From Arcticibacter sp041902385 (GTDB lineage Bacteria > Bacteroidota > Bacteroidia > Sphingobacteriales > Sphingobacteriaceae): a stretch of DNA of 64,000 nucleotides. Below the pieces are notes generated by a model. It did no database searches and had not been told where the DNA came from. It saw only the letters and a list, made by a program, of their open reading frames with translations. Positions within the stretch are counted from its first letter, which is position 1. Each line of letters begins with the position of its first letter. Below are positions 36,736-45,812 of the stretch, one piece after another. The position numbers and the translations under genes are program-made. The stretch spans positions 2,108,001 to 2,172,000 of the forward strand of contig NZ_CP169244.1 in NCBI RefSeq assembly GCF_041902385.1, written 5' to 3'.

Positions 36736-38091
36736 CTATTTCTTGTCTCCCTCAAATAATTTGTCTTTGCTTACCTTTTCCACCAAGGCGCCATCCTTCA
36801 GGGTTTTGGATATGGCGGTAAAGGGGCCGGATACCACTTCTTCGCTGCCTTTCAGTCCCGACAATACCTGGATGTAGGTGTCGTTCTGGATGCCGGTAGT
36901 GACGAATACCTGCTTAACTGTGCCGTTGAGCTGGTATACAAACACGCACTCTTTGACGGCTTGCTTCTCAGGCTTTTTGTCTTTGCTGCCCTGCTCATTC
37001 TTGTTCTGATCGGGGTCGGGCGCTTCCTTTACTTCGTCACGCGTCGTCACTGATTGTATGGGCACCGTCAGTCCCGTCGCCTTTTCTGTCTGAATGTCGA
37101 CAGTAGCTGAGAGGCCTGGCCTGAAAGGAGATTCGTTCTTGTCGTTCTTCCTTAACAAGGCCGCATATGACTCTGGCAGGATCCGCACTTTTACGGTGAA
37201 GTTTGTCACCTGATCGGCGCTCGTACCTACTACATTGGCTGAGCTCGCAATTTCTGTCACTGTCCCTTTGAATTTCTTTCCCTGGAAGGCGTCTACCTCA
37301 ATTTCTGCCTCGTCGCCAAGAGACACCCGGTTGATGTCATTTTCGTTGACGTCGACGTTGACCTCCATGGTGTTGAGGTTAGAGATCCGCATAATTTCGG
37401 TCCCCGCCATCTGTGCAGTCCCTACAACACGTTCCCCCAGTTCCACGGAAAGCTTGGATATGACTCCGTCGACTGGCGCATAGATCGTAGTCCGCGCGAG
37501 GTTGTCTGATGCTTCCTTAACCACTGCCTGTGATTGCTGCACGCCGTATCTGGAGCCGACAATGTTCTGCCTTAAAGCTTCCAGATTCGCTTTCGCGCTC
37601 ATGTACTGTGCCTGAGCGGCATCGTATTCTGCTGCAGAAAGCACCTTCTTCTTATAAAGCTCTGCATTTCTGCGGTAGCTGGCTTCCGTATTTTTAAAGT
37701 TTGCTTCTGCCTGCTTCAACTGCTGCTGAGCTGAGGCCAGGGCCGCTTTTTGCGTGTTCAGCGAGGCTACGGCCCGGTTGTAACCCGATTCCAGAATGTC
37801 GGGACGGATCTTACACAGCAGCTGACCTTTCTTTACTACGTCGCCTTCTTTCACTCCAAGTTCAACAATTTCTCCCGAAACTTCAGAGCTCAGTTTTACT
37901 TCTACTTCAGGCTGTACTTTTCCGCTTGCAGACACCGTCTCAATAATCGTTCTCTTCTGCGCTTTTTCGGTTGCAATCTGTGTCTTATTGCCCCCTCCGA
38001 ACCAGCCCATTTTATTGCCGGCGATGGCGATTATTAGCAACAGGACTCCCCCAATGAGGAGGTATCTTAACGTATTCTTCTTTTTTGCCAT
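36736..38091 (-). CDS. Efflux periplasmic adaptor subunit (MacA/HlyD type)
   Basis: A 451-residue membrane-fusion protein that bridges an inner-membrane pump and an outer-membrane channel. It has an N-terminal membrane anchor (LRYLLIGGVLLLIIAIAG), a lipoyl half-motif (VSASGKVQPEVEVKLSSEVSG), a long coiled-coil hairpin at about residues 100-190 (AALASAQQQLKQAEANFKNTEASYRRNAELYK) and the beta-barrel ERVVGTAQMAG...TMEVNVDVNENDI part. A charged Lys/Glu-rich insert lies near 360-385 (DPDQNKNEQGSKDKKPEKQ). It follows the TolC gene by 18 bases. The usual MacB-type permease is not adjacent; a terminator comes next. Confidence 0.92.
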   Translation of the reverse strand: MAKKKNTLRYLLIGGVLLLIIAIAGNKMGWFGGGNKTQIATEKAQKRTIIETVSASGKVQPEVEVKLSSEVSGEIVELGVKEGDVVKKGQLLCKIRPDILESGYNRAVASLNTQKAALASAQQQLKQAEANFKNTEASYRRNAELYKKKVLSAAEYDAAQAQYMSAKANLEALRQNIVGSRYGVQQSQAVVKEASDNLARTTIYAPVDGVISKLSVELGERVVGTAQMAGTEIMRISNLNTMEVNVDVNENDINRVSLGDEAEIEVDAFQGKKFKGTVTEIASSANVVGTSADQVTNFTVKVRILPESYAALLRKNDKNESPFRPGLSATVDIQTEKATGLTVPIQSVTTRDEVKEAPDPDQNKNEQGSKDKKPEKQAVKECVFVYQLNGTVKQVFVTTGIQNDTYIQVLSGLKGSEEVVSGPFTAISKTLKDGALVEKVSKDKLFEGDKK

Positions 38092-38109
38092 TTTATGTGT
38101 AGTGCTTGC

Positions 38110-39480
38110 TTAAAAGGTTAAAGGGTTTCCCAGATAAAAGTCGATCACCTTGTTCCGGAAGATCAGGTTGTACCGCGCCTGGATCAGGTTGAATTGTTTT
38201 TGGTTCAGATCGGTCTGGGCCTGATTGAAGTCGAGCGAGTTGACCAGTCCTACTCCGTATCGCTGCTGAATTGCATTAAAGGCATCCCTTGCAGATTCGT
38301 AGGCGCTGTTAGCTGAGTTATAGCTGCTTTCTGCAGCTCTGAGGTCGGTCACTGCCTGATAGATGATCTTATTAAAGTTGTTTTTTGCCAGCTGTTCTGA
38401 AACGAGGGCGTTCTGATAGTTGATCTTGGCTTTTCGCACGTTAATTCGCGACGAGAAGTTGTTAAAGATCGGAATGGACAGGTTCAGTCCGATTGCCTGC
38501 CGGAAGTTATTGCTCAGCTGCTTGCTGAATGGGTCGCGTACCAGTTCCCGGTCGGCATTGAGATATTCGCGGGAAGAGTAGCTGGATCCAAGGCTCGCTC
38601 CAAATGAAAGGCGTGGGAACAGGTCACCCCTGGCTACGCTGATCGCTTTATAGGCGGCCAGACTGCGATACCGAGCTACTGTAATGTCGGGGTACGTCTC
38701 CGCAGCTTTAGCGTATATTTCAGATGCGGCGTACTTATTCTGTATCTCGCCGAGCTGATCAATCACTGGCTTCACCACTTCAAATTTGTTGCCGGGGTCC
38801 CTCTCCATCAGCTGGGCGAGGTTCAGATAGGATATGTCCAGCTGATTCTGCGCGTTGGTTACGTTCTGCTGAGCGGTTGCTGCCTGCGCCTTGGCCTGCG
38901 ACAGATCGGCGAGCGTTTTGGCGCCTACATCAAACTGCTTCTGCTCGCGGTCTAGCTGCAGCTCTGCAATGTCCAGCTGCTGCCGCGAGGCGGTGAGCAG
39001 GTCCTGGTTGTTCAGAATCTGAAGGTAGGTAGTCACCACCGTGAGAGCCAGATCGTTTTGGATCTTCTGCGTATAGCTTTTGTCGGCCTCGAGCTGATAC
39101 TTATACTGAGAAATCTGATTCCACAAACGGAAACCCTGGAAAATTGGCACGTTGCTGCTCGCTGAGCCTGTAGCATTCAGGAATTGCTGGTTTACAACTT
39201 CGTACGTAACCGGGTCAGGGTTTCGGCCAAAGTTTTCATCGAGGTTCGCTGATGCATTCAAGGTGGGGTAAAAGAAGAGTTTGCTCTGCTTCAGGTTCTC
39301 TCCTGACAAGGCTTCGCTCAACTTCGACTGCTTAATTTGCAGGTTGTTCTGTAAGGTCAGGTCTACAGCTTGCTGTAGGGTTATCTTTTCCTGAGCGCCA
39401 GCCTGGAACGCCGTTAGTGTCAGCAAAAAAATGGCGGCTTTCACGGCTGATTGCATTCCGGAAGTCTTGGTAACGATCAT
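38110..39480 (-). CDS. TolC-family outer-membrane efflux protein
   Basis: A 456-residue outer-membrane channel subunit. A signal peptide ends FQAGAQ, then KITLQQAVDLTLQNNLQIKQSKL, the first TolC-type helical repeat. Two long alpha-helical hairpins with heptads (about 170-220 and 370-440) and beta strands (LSFGASLGSSY) are visible, ending in a short NPLTF. It is first in a two-gene operon with the MacA-like adaptor and divergent from the deacetylase gene. An ATG at 39456 is an alternative start. Confidence 0.93.
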   Translation of the reverse strand: MIVTKTSGMQSAVKAAIFLLTLTAFQAGAQEKITLQQAVDLTLQNNLQIKQSKLSEALSGENLKQSKLFFYPTLNASANLDENFGRNPDPVTYEVVNQQFLNATGSASSNVPIFQGFRLWNQISQYKYQLEADKSYTQKIQNDLALTVVTTYLQILNNQDLLTASRQQLDIAELQLDREQKQFDVGAKTLADLSQAKAQAATAQQNVTNAQNQLDISYLNLAQLMERDPGNKFEVVKPVIDQLGEIQNKYAASEIYAKAAETYPDITVARYRSLAAYKAISVARGDLFPRLSFGASLGSSYSSREYLNADRELVRDPFSKQLSNNFRQAIGLNLSIPIFNNFSSRINVRKAKINYQNALVSEQLAKNNFNKIIYQAVTDLRAAESSYNSANSAYESARDAFNAIQQRYGVGLVNSLDFNQAQTDLNQKQFNLIQARYNLIFRNKVIDFYLGNPLTF

Positions 39481-39533
39481 TCTCCTAAAGTAATTATTTT
39501 GTACTATTGTAACTTAATTTTTTGACCAGTTCT

Positions 39534-40150
39534 ATGTACCTCATTAAAACTCCGTTTTGGCTAAGGCTTATTTATCCAGCTCTTACCTGGAGGCGTAGGA
39601 ATGAGGATAAGACCATATACATTACATTTGACGACGGTCCTATCCCCGATGTTACACCCTTTGTTTTGAATTCTTTGGCCGGCTACGATGCGAAGGCTAC
39701 TTTCTTTTGTATTGGCGATAATGTAAGGAAACATCCCGAGATATATAAACAGGTGGTAGAGGGGGGCACGCGATTGGGAACCATACCTTTAACCACCTGA
39801 GGGGCTGGGACACTCCGGTTGAGGATTACGTCGATAACGCCCTTAAGTGCAATGAGTACGTGCATTCAACACTTTTCCGCCCTCCCCACGGACGGATCAG
39901 GTATTCACAGATCCGCGCTTTGAAGGCGGCGATACCCGATGTGGAGATCGTGATGTGGGATGTGCTAAGCGGAGATTTCGATAAAAATTTGAGTCCCGAG
40001 AAATGCCTCAGGAACGTTCTTTCTGCAACCGAGGCCGGTTCTATTGTAGTTTTTCACGATAGTCTGAAAGCCTTTGACAGGATGAGTTATGCTCTTCCCC
40101 GTGCTCTGCAATACTGGCGCGAAAAGCGCTTTAAGTTCGGGGTACTGTAA
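39534..40150 (+). CDS. Polysaccharide deacetylase (NodB homology), one frameshift
   Basis: A NodB-type metal-dependent deacetylase acting on envelope or capsule polysaccharide or peptidoglycan. Motifs are TFDDGP near residue 33, GHAIGNHTFNHLRG after frame correction, and FRPPHGRIRYSQ, then HDS near the end. The frame breaks in G6 at 39761-39766; one extra G restores the GHxxxNHTxxH metal motif and gives 205 residues. The ATG at 39534 is chosen. There is no clear signal peptide, only a hydrophobic start. The frame stays open for 38 codons past the stop, without recognisable similarity. The break is probably a sequencing error. Confidence 0.88.
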
Positions 40151-40463
40151 GAACTGCTCAAAGATTTTCCTGCAGATGCCGTGCCGAATGGGACCGGTAA
40201 GAGCTTTCTTAAGATTGCAATAAAGATGGCGTGGCACTTTAAAAAGGTCGGGGCCTCCTTTTACTGACGTATGACCGCGTTGTTGCGGGCAATTTCTGTT
40301 TTTTCGCGTCTTTCGCAGTTTTTTGCACCTTCTTTAGAATTACTCCAAATAAAGATTGCCGAAAGTGACTTCGGTCACTTTTTAGTATTTTTTGTATTTT
40401 CGCATGAACTATAACTCTTTGAAGGAGTTAGAACATTGTAACATATTATAAAAATCAAAAGTA
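40151..40463 (+). other. Intergenic region upstream of aconitase
   Basis: No gene is seen. The first 200 bases follow the deacetylase stop. Then comes the terminator at 40362 and, right after it, TATTTTCG at 40395-40402, a near match to the TAnnTTTG promoter box, about 60 bases before the aconitase ATG. Confidence 0.6.
40362..40384 (+). terminator. Rho-independent terminator with TTCG loop
   Basis: AAAGTGAC and GTCACTTT pair perfectly around a TTCG tetraloop and a T tract follows. It probably ends transcription from the deacetylase gene and isolates the aconitase promoter. Confidence 0.8.
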
Positions 40464-42731
40464 ATGGCGTTTGATATAGAAATGATACAAAAGGTTTACA
40501 GCAACCTTGCGAGCCGCGTAGAAGCTGCCAGAAAGGTAGTTGGTAAACCCTTGACACTTACTGAAAAAATACTGTATTCGCACTTATGGGAAGGAGTTCC
40601 TGCCGAGGCTTACAAAAGAGGCTCTTCCTACGTGGACTTTGCGCCCGACCGGGTTGCCATGCAGGATGCCACTGCACAGATGGCTCTTTTGCAATTTATG
40701 CAGGCGGGTCGCCCGCAAGTAGCTGTTCCATCTACGGTACACTGTGATCACCTGATACAGGCTAAAACCGGAGCGGCGCAGGATCTGGAGACGGCTAATA
40801 CTACCAATAAAGAAGTATACGATTTCCTTTCCTCTGTTTGTAATAAGTACGGACTGGGGTTCTGGAAGCCCGGTGCCGGGATCATTCACCAGGTAGTGCT
40901 GGAGAACTATGCGTTCCCCGGAGGGATGATGATCGGAACCGACTCTCACACTCCTAATGCAGGAGGACTGGGAATGGTTGCGATCGGCGTAGGCGGGGCG
41001 GATGCCTGTGATGTAATGGCAGGATTTGCCTGGGAACTCAAATTTCCCAAGCTGATCGGAATTAAACTCACCGGCAAGATGTCGGGATGGACGGCGCCGA
41101 AAGATGTGATCCTGAAAGTTGCAGGAGTGCTTACAGTGAAGGGCGGCACAGGATGTATCGTTGAGTATTTTGGAGAAGGAGCGGAATCTATTTCTGCTAC
41201 AGGAAAGGCAACGATATGCAACATGGGCGCAGAGATTGGCGCTACTACCTCTATTTTTGGATACGATAAGAACGCTGAAGCTTACCTTCGCGGAACGGCC
41301 AGAGCTGACATTGCTGACCTGGCCAATCAGGTGCGTGAGCATTTGACAGGCGACCAGGAGGTGTATGCTAACCCTGAGCAATATTTTGACCAGGTGATTG
41401 AAATCAACCTGTCTGAGCTCGAACCCCACGTGAACGGGCCATTTACCCCGGACCTTGCATGGCCTATTTCAAAGTTTGCCCAGGCTGTGAGGGAGCACAA
41501 CTGGCCGGCAAAGCTTGAGGTTGGCCTGATCGGCTCTTGTACCAACTCATCTTATGAAGATATTACGCGTGCAGCCTCTGTGGCCCAGCAGGCTGTAGAT
41601 AAGGGACTGGTAGCTAAATCTGAGTACACCGTAACGCCCGGATCTGAATTGGTCCGTTATACCGTAGAACGGGACGGCTATCTGGAGACTTTCCACAAGA
41701 TCGGGGGAGTTGTGCTGGCTAATGCCTGCGGCCCCTGTATCGGACAGTGGGCGCGCCATACTGACGACCCAACCAGGAAGAACTCTATTATTACATCCTT
41801 TAACAGGAACTTTGCGAAGCGTAACGATGGCAATCCGAATACGCATTCCTTTGTTGCTTCGCCTGAAATAGTAACGGCGCTGTCTATAGCCGGAGATCTT
41901 ACCTTTAATCCGCTCACCGATACCCTCACCAACGAAAGGGGCGAACAGGTGAAGCTTGATGAACCCAGTGGTTTGGAAATGCCGGAGAAAGGATATGCCG
42001 TTGAGGATGCCGGTTATCAGGCTCCTGCAGAAGACGGAAGCGGTGTTCAGGTGTTGGTAGATCCTAATTCGAGCCGCCTTCAGTTACTTGAACCATTCCC
42101 TGCCTGGGAAGGAACCGATCTGCATGGTCTTCGTCTGCTGATCAAGGCAAAGGGCAAGTGCACAACTGACCATATTTCGATGGCTGGCCCCTGGCTGAAG
42201 TTCCGCGGTCACCTCGATAATATTTCGAACAACATGCTGATCGGTGCGGTCAATTATTATAACGACAGTACGGACAACGTGAAAAATCAGCTGACTGGTG
42301 AGTACGGGCCCGTACCGGCTACCCAGCGTGCCTATAAAGCATCAGGGGTTGGAACCGTTGTTGTGGGTGACGAGAATTATGGTGAAGGTTCTTCACGCGA
42401 GCATGCTGCCATGGAGCCGCGCCATTTAGGTGTACGGGTCATCCTTGTGAAGTCTTTTGCCCGTATCCACGAAACCAACCTGAAGAAACAGGGTATGCTT
42501 GCTATTACGTTTGCAGATCCTGCCGATTATAACAAGATCCAGGAGGATGACGTGATCGATGTAAAGGGACTGGCCTCTTTTGCGCCCGGCAAGCAGCTGA
42601 GTGTGGTGCTGCACCATGCCGACGGTTCGGAAGATTCTTTCGCGGTGAATCATACCTACAATGAGCAGCAGATTGAATGGTTCAAAGCCGGTGCTGCCCT
42701 GAATATCATCAGGATGAAGCAACAGGCATAG
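40464..42731 (+). CDS. Aconitate hydratase (mitochondrial-type)
   Basis: A 755-residue 4Fe-4S aconitase of the TCA cycle, interconverting citrate and isocitrate. The three cluster cysteines are seen in IGSCTNSSYEDITRAA and ANACGPCIGQWAR. The early VHCDHLIQAKTG and GTDSHTPNAGGLGMVAIGVGGADA blocks and the C-terminal swivel domain (EGSSREHAAMEPRHLGVRVILVKSFARIHETNL) are complete. It resembles eukaryotic mitochondrial aconitase more than AcnB, as is usual in Bacteroidota. The gene stands alone between two terminators. Confidence 0.96.
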   Translation: MAFDIEMIQKVYSNLASRVEAARKVVGKPLTLTEKILYSHLWEGVPAEAYKRGSSYVDFAPDRVAMQDATAQMALLQFMQAGRPQVAVPSTVHCDHLIQAKTGAAQDLETANTTNKEVYDFLSSVCNKYGLGFWKPGAGIIHQVVLENYAFPGGMMIGTDSHTPNAGGLGMVAIGVGGADACDVMAGFAWELKFPKLIGIKLTGKMSGWTAPKDVILKVAGVLTVKGGTGCIVEYFGEGAESISATGKATICNMGAEIGATTSIFGYDKNAEAYLRGTARADIADLANQVREHLTGDQEVYANPEQYFDQVIEINLSELEPHVNGPFTPDLAWPISKFAQAVREHNWPAKLEVGLIGSCTNSSYEDITRAASVAQQAVDKGLVAKSEYTVTPGSELVRYTVERDGYLETFHKIGGVVLANACGPCIGQWARHTDDPTRKNSIITSFNRNFAKRNDGNPNTHSFVASPEIVTALSIAGDLTFNPLTDTLTNERGEQVKLDEPSGLEMPEKGYAVEDAGYQAPAEDGSGVQVLVDPNSSRLQLLEPFPAWEGTDLHGLRLLIKAKGKCTTDHISMAGPWLKFRGHLDNISNNMLIGAVNYYNDSTDNVKNQLTGEYGPVPATQRAYKASGVGTVVVGDENYGEGSSREHAAMEPRHLGVRVILVKSFARIHETNLKKQGMLAITFADPADYNKIQEDDVIDVKGLASFAPGKQLSVVLHHADGSEDSFAVNHTYNEQQIEWFKAGAALNIIRMKQQA

Positions 42732-42751
42732 TGATCCATCAAGAATAGAAA

Positions 42752-42798
42752 GCAAGAAAAAGGGCCTTCTGCGAATTGCGGAAGGCCCTTTTTCTTGC
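42752..42798. terminator. Strong bidirectional Rho-independent terminator
   Basis: An 18-bp perfect stem (GCAAGAAAAAGGGCCTTC with its complement) has its A and T tracts built in. It separates aconitase (plus) from sucD (minus). Confidence 0.92.
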
Positions 42799-42839
42799 AC
42801 GCTCTGTTGCGTCTGATTTAATCCCTTATGCCGGCGCGT

Positions 42840-43721
42840 TTACTTGCTCACTGCAGCCAGTTCTTCAGCCATTGCTGCACCGATTTCTGCTGGCGACTCC
42901 ACTACTCGGATGCCGCATTCGCGCATGATCCTCATTTTAGCTGCAGCGGTGTCATCCGCACCTCCAACAATTGCGCCCGCGTGCCCCATTCTGCGGCCGG
43001 CAGGAGCAGTCTGTCCCGCAATGAAGCCCACTACAGGCTTAGTGCCATTTTCTTTGATCCAGCGGGCGGCTTCGGCTTCCATTCCTCCACCGATTTCTCC
43101 GATCATAACAATGCCTTCTGTTTCCGGATCGTTCATTAAAAGTTTAACGGCCTCTACGGTTGGAGTCCCGATGATCGGGTCGCCGCCAATGCCGATCGCT
43201 GTGGTGATGCCAAGCCCGGCCTTTACTACCTGGTCGACCGCTTCATAAGTGAGGGTTCCTGACTTTGACACGATACCCACAGGCCCTTTTTTGAAGATGA
43301 AGCCCGGCATGATGCCAATCTTTGCCTCGTCAGCCGTGATAATTCCCGGGCAGTTAGGCCCGATCAGACGGCAGTCCTTGTCTTTGATGTATTCCTTCAC
43401 CAGGATCATGTCCTTTGTCGGGATACCTTCCGTAATACAAACGATCACGCTTATACCAGCTTCAGCCGCTTCCATAATGGCGTCTGCAGCAAAGGCAGGA
43501 GGCACGAAAATGATCGACACGTCAGCTCCCGTTTGGTCTACTGCTTCCTTTACGGTGTTGAAAACCGGTCTGTCAAGGTGAGTCTGACCTCCTTTTCCGG
43601 GAGTAACGCCGCCAACAACCTGAGTTCCGTACTCGATCATCTGGGTGGCATGGTAGGTGCCTTCATTTCCCGTGAAGCCCTGAACAATAACTTTCGAATT
43701 TTTATTTACTAATACACTCAT
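42840..43721 (-). CDS. sucD: Succinate-CoA ligase alpha subunit
   Basis: A 293-residue alpha subunit of succinyl-CoA synthetase. It has the CoA-binding domain (GFTGNEGTYHATQMIEYGTQVVGGVTPGKGG) and the phospho-histidine in RRMGHAGAIVGG near residue 250. Length is normal. The beta subunit SucC is not beside it; the upstream neighbour is an ABC exporter, which is common in Bacteroidota where the two subunits are unlinked. Confidence 0.96.
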   Translation of the reverse strand: MSVLVNKNSKVIVQGFTGNEGTYHATQMIEYGTQVVGGVTPGKGGQTHLDRPVFNTVKEAVDQTGADVSIIFVPPAFAADAIMEAAEAGISVIVCITEGIPTKDMILVKEYIKDKDCRLIGPNCPGIITADEAKIGIMPGFIFKKGPVGIVSKSGTLTYEAVDQVVKAGLGITTAIGIGGDPIIGTPTVEAVKLLMNDPETEGIVMIGEIGGGMEAEAARWIKENGTKPVVGFIAGQTAPAGRRMGHAGAIVGGADDTAAAKMRIMRECGIRVVESPAEIGAAMAEELAAVSK

Positions 43722-43875
43722 TGAACGGAATTTAAGATATGCAAAACTATAAGAATAGGCCTAAAAGCCAAACGTTTTATGGTCCTGCGACTGTTTTTTT
43801 ACGCAGGCAGACTGGTTTTTTTATTGGAGGCAAAGAACGGAAAACTGTCTTTAATTCCTGGTCGCTACCCTTTGC

Positions 43876-45645
43876 TTAAGAGGTTTTTTCAATTCCCGCC
43901 GAGTTAAACTGAAGGTCGAATAAACGCTTGTAATAACCATTTAACTGGAGCAATTGTTGATGCGATCCCATTTCTTTTATTTCTCCCTTGTCGAGCACGA
44001 TAATTTTATCGGCATTCTGGATGGTCGAGAGGCGATGCGCAATCACGATGGAGGTCCTGCCCTTCATGAGCTTTTGAAGTGTTTGCTGAATGAGAAGCTC
44101 TGTTTCTGTATCGACAGAGGACGTCGCCTCATCAAGGACGAGGATCCTCGGGTTATAGACCATGGCCCTGATAAATGAGATGAGCTGGGCCTGGCCAGCT
44201 GAAAGCGTCGCTCCTCTTTCCCTTACATCGTAGTCGTATCCACCCGGCAGGCGGTTAATAAATTCCTCTGCTCCGGCTTCGCGAGCAGCTTTTATCAGTT
44301 GCTCTCTGCTGATCTCAGGGTTGTTAAGGGTGATATTGCTGGCAATTGAGTCGGAGAACAAAAAAACGTCCTGAATAACCGTTGCAATCTGCGATCGCAG
44401 GTACTTCAGATCGTACTCCCTGATATCGCGACCGTCTACCTTTAGACTTCCTTTGCCGATACCGTAAAAGCGGTTGAGGATGTTGATGATGGAAGACTTG
44501 CCGGCACCTGTAGCTCCAACCAGTGCCAGTGTCTCACCGGGTTGTACTTCAAAGGAGATGTCTTTAAGAACCCATTGCTCGTCATTATATGCGAACCAGA
44601 CATGTTCGAAAGCAATAGAGCCGTCGATGCGTTCACCCGCATAAGTGCCGCTTTGGTCTTCTTCGTCGCGGGTATCGAGCACTGTAAATATACGGTCGGC
44701 TCCGACCATGCCCATTTGCAGGGTGTTGAACTTGTCTGCCAGTTCGCGTATCGGGCGGAACATCATGTTGATATACATAATGAAGGCGACAATGACGCCC
44801 GGCGAAGTATGATGTTCGAGGATTGATTTCGATCCGTACCACACAAGCAGTCCGATGGAGAGCGCCGAAATGATTTCGACCACCGGAAAGAAGATGGAGT
44901 AGTACCAGTTGGAGCGAATATGGGCGTCGCGGTGTAGGGCGTTGATCTGCTTAAACTTATGCATCTCCTGGTTTTCGCGTGCAAAGTACTGGGTGATGCT
45001 CATCCCCGTGATATGCTCCTGCAGAAAGGTATTGAGATGCCCTACCTGTGTTCTCACTTCCTGGAACGCCGATTTGATCGCCTCCTTAAATATATAAGTG
45101 GCCAGCATCAGAAGGGGCATCGGAATAAGCACAACGAGTGTGAGCTTCCAGTCGGTCATCAGCATAAACACCAGCATGGTGATCAGCTGGAGGATATCGC
45201 CTACGATGACGATGAGCCCTTCTGAGAAGATATCTGCAATCGTCTCCAGGTCTGACACCGTCCGCGTAATGAGCTGTCCCAGGGGCGTTTTATCAAAGAA
45301 GCGGAGTTTGAGTGTGGTGATGTGATTAAAGACATGGACGCGCAGATCGCGTATTGTTGATTGTCCAAGCGTGTTGGTCAGAAAAGTGTGGTAATACTGA
45401 ACAACCGTCTGCAGGGCTAAAAGCACCAGCATGAGCACTGACATGTTAATCAGGCCGCCCTTGTCATTGTTCAGGATATACTTGTCAAGCGTATACTCTA
45501 CCAGAAGCGGACGCAAAGGAGCAATGCCCGCCAGGAGAATGGTAAGAACCACCGACCATATAAAAATCCTCTTATAAGGTTTGATGTACTTGAAAACTCT
45601 CTTAAGCAGATTGATATCGTATGCTTTACCCGTAACTTTTGCCAT
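43876..45645 (-). CDS. ABC exporter, fused permease and ATPase (MsbA-like)
   Basis: A 589-residue half-transporter. The N-terminal half has about six membrane helices (IFIWSVVLTILLAGIAPLRPLL, LVVLIPMPLLMLATYIF). The ATPase has Walker A GATGAGKSS near residue 385, Q loop, signature LSAGQAQL, Walker B ILVLDEATSSVD and H-loop IAHRLST. It would work as a homodimer exporting lipid or drug-like substrates. Substrate is not inferable. It precedes sucD on the same strand by 154 bases with no clear terminator between. Confidence 0.93.
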   Translation of the reverse strand: MAKVTGKAYDINLLKRVFKYIKPYKRIFIWSVVLTILLAGIAPLRPLLVEYTLDKYILNNDKGGLINMSVLMLVLLALQTVVQYYHTFLTNTLGQSTIRDLRVHVFNHITTLKLRFFDKTPLGQLITRTVSDLETIADIFSEGLIVIVGDILQLITMLVFMLMTDWKLTLVVLIPMPLLMLATYIFKEAIKSAFQEVRTQVGHLNTFLQEHITGMSITQYFARENQEMHKFKQINALHRDAHIRSNWYYSIFFPVVEIISALSIGLLVWYGSKSILEHHTSPGVIVAFIMYINMMFRPIRELADKFNTLQMGMVGADRIFTVLDTRDEEDQSGTYAGERIDGSIAFEHVWFAYNDEQWVLKDISFEVQPGETLALVGATGAGKSSIINILNRFYGIGKGSLKVDGRDIREYDLKYLRSQIATVIQDVFLFSDSIASNITLNNPEISREQLIKAAREAGAEEFINRLPGGYDYDVRERGATLSAGQAQLISFIRAMVYNPRILVLDEATSSVDTETELLIQQTLQKLMKGRTSIVIAHRLSTIQNADKIIVLDKGEIKEMGSHQQLLQLNGYYKRLFDLQFNSAGIEKTS

Positions 45646-45778
45646 CCTTTAGTCCTGCGGATTGAGGGAGCAAAAGTATAAATATTTTATTAGTCGGCTG
45701 TCAGCTGGAGGTAAGGAGAGGAGGTAAGAAAGTGACTGTTAATCGTTAACATTAAAGACATACTATCTTAATTTGTTT

Positions 45779-45786
45779 TATTTTTG
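45779..45786 (+). promoter_or_regulatory. TAnnTTTG-type promoter box before the porin gene
   Basis: TATTTTTG matches the Bacteroidota minus-7 consensus and lies 26 bases before the porin ATG. No convincing minus-33 TTG was found at the expected spacing. Confidence 0.5.
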
Positions 45787-45812
45787 CGCCTTTTGATTTA
45801 GGTTATAAAGGT

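Noticed and set aside
40584..41429. 281-codon minus-strand frame
   Set aside because: Antisense to aconitase, without family motifs.
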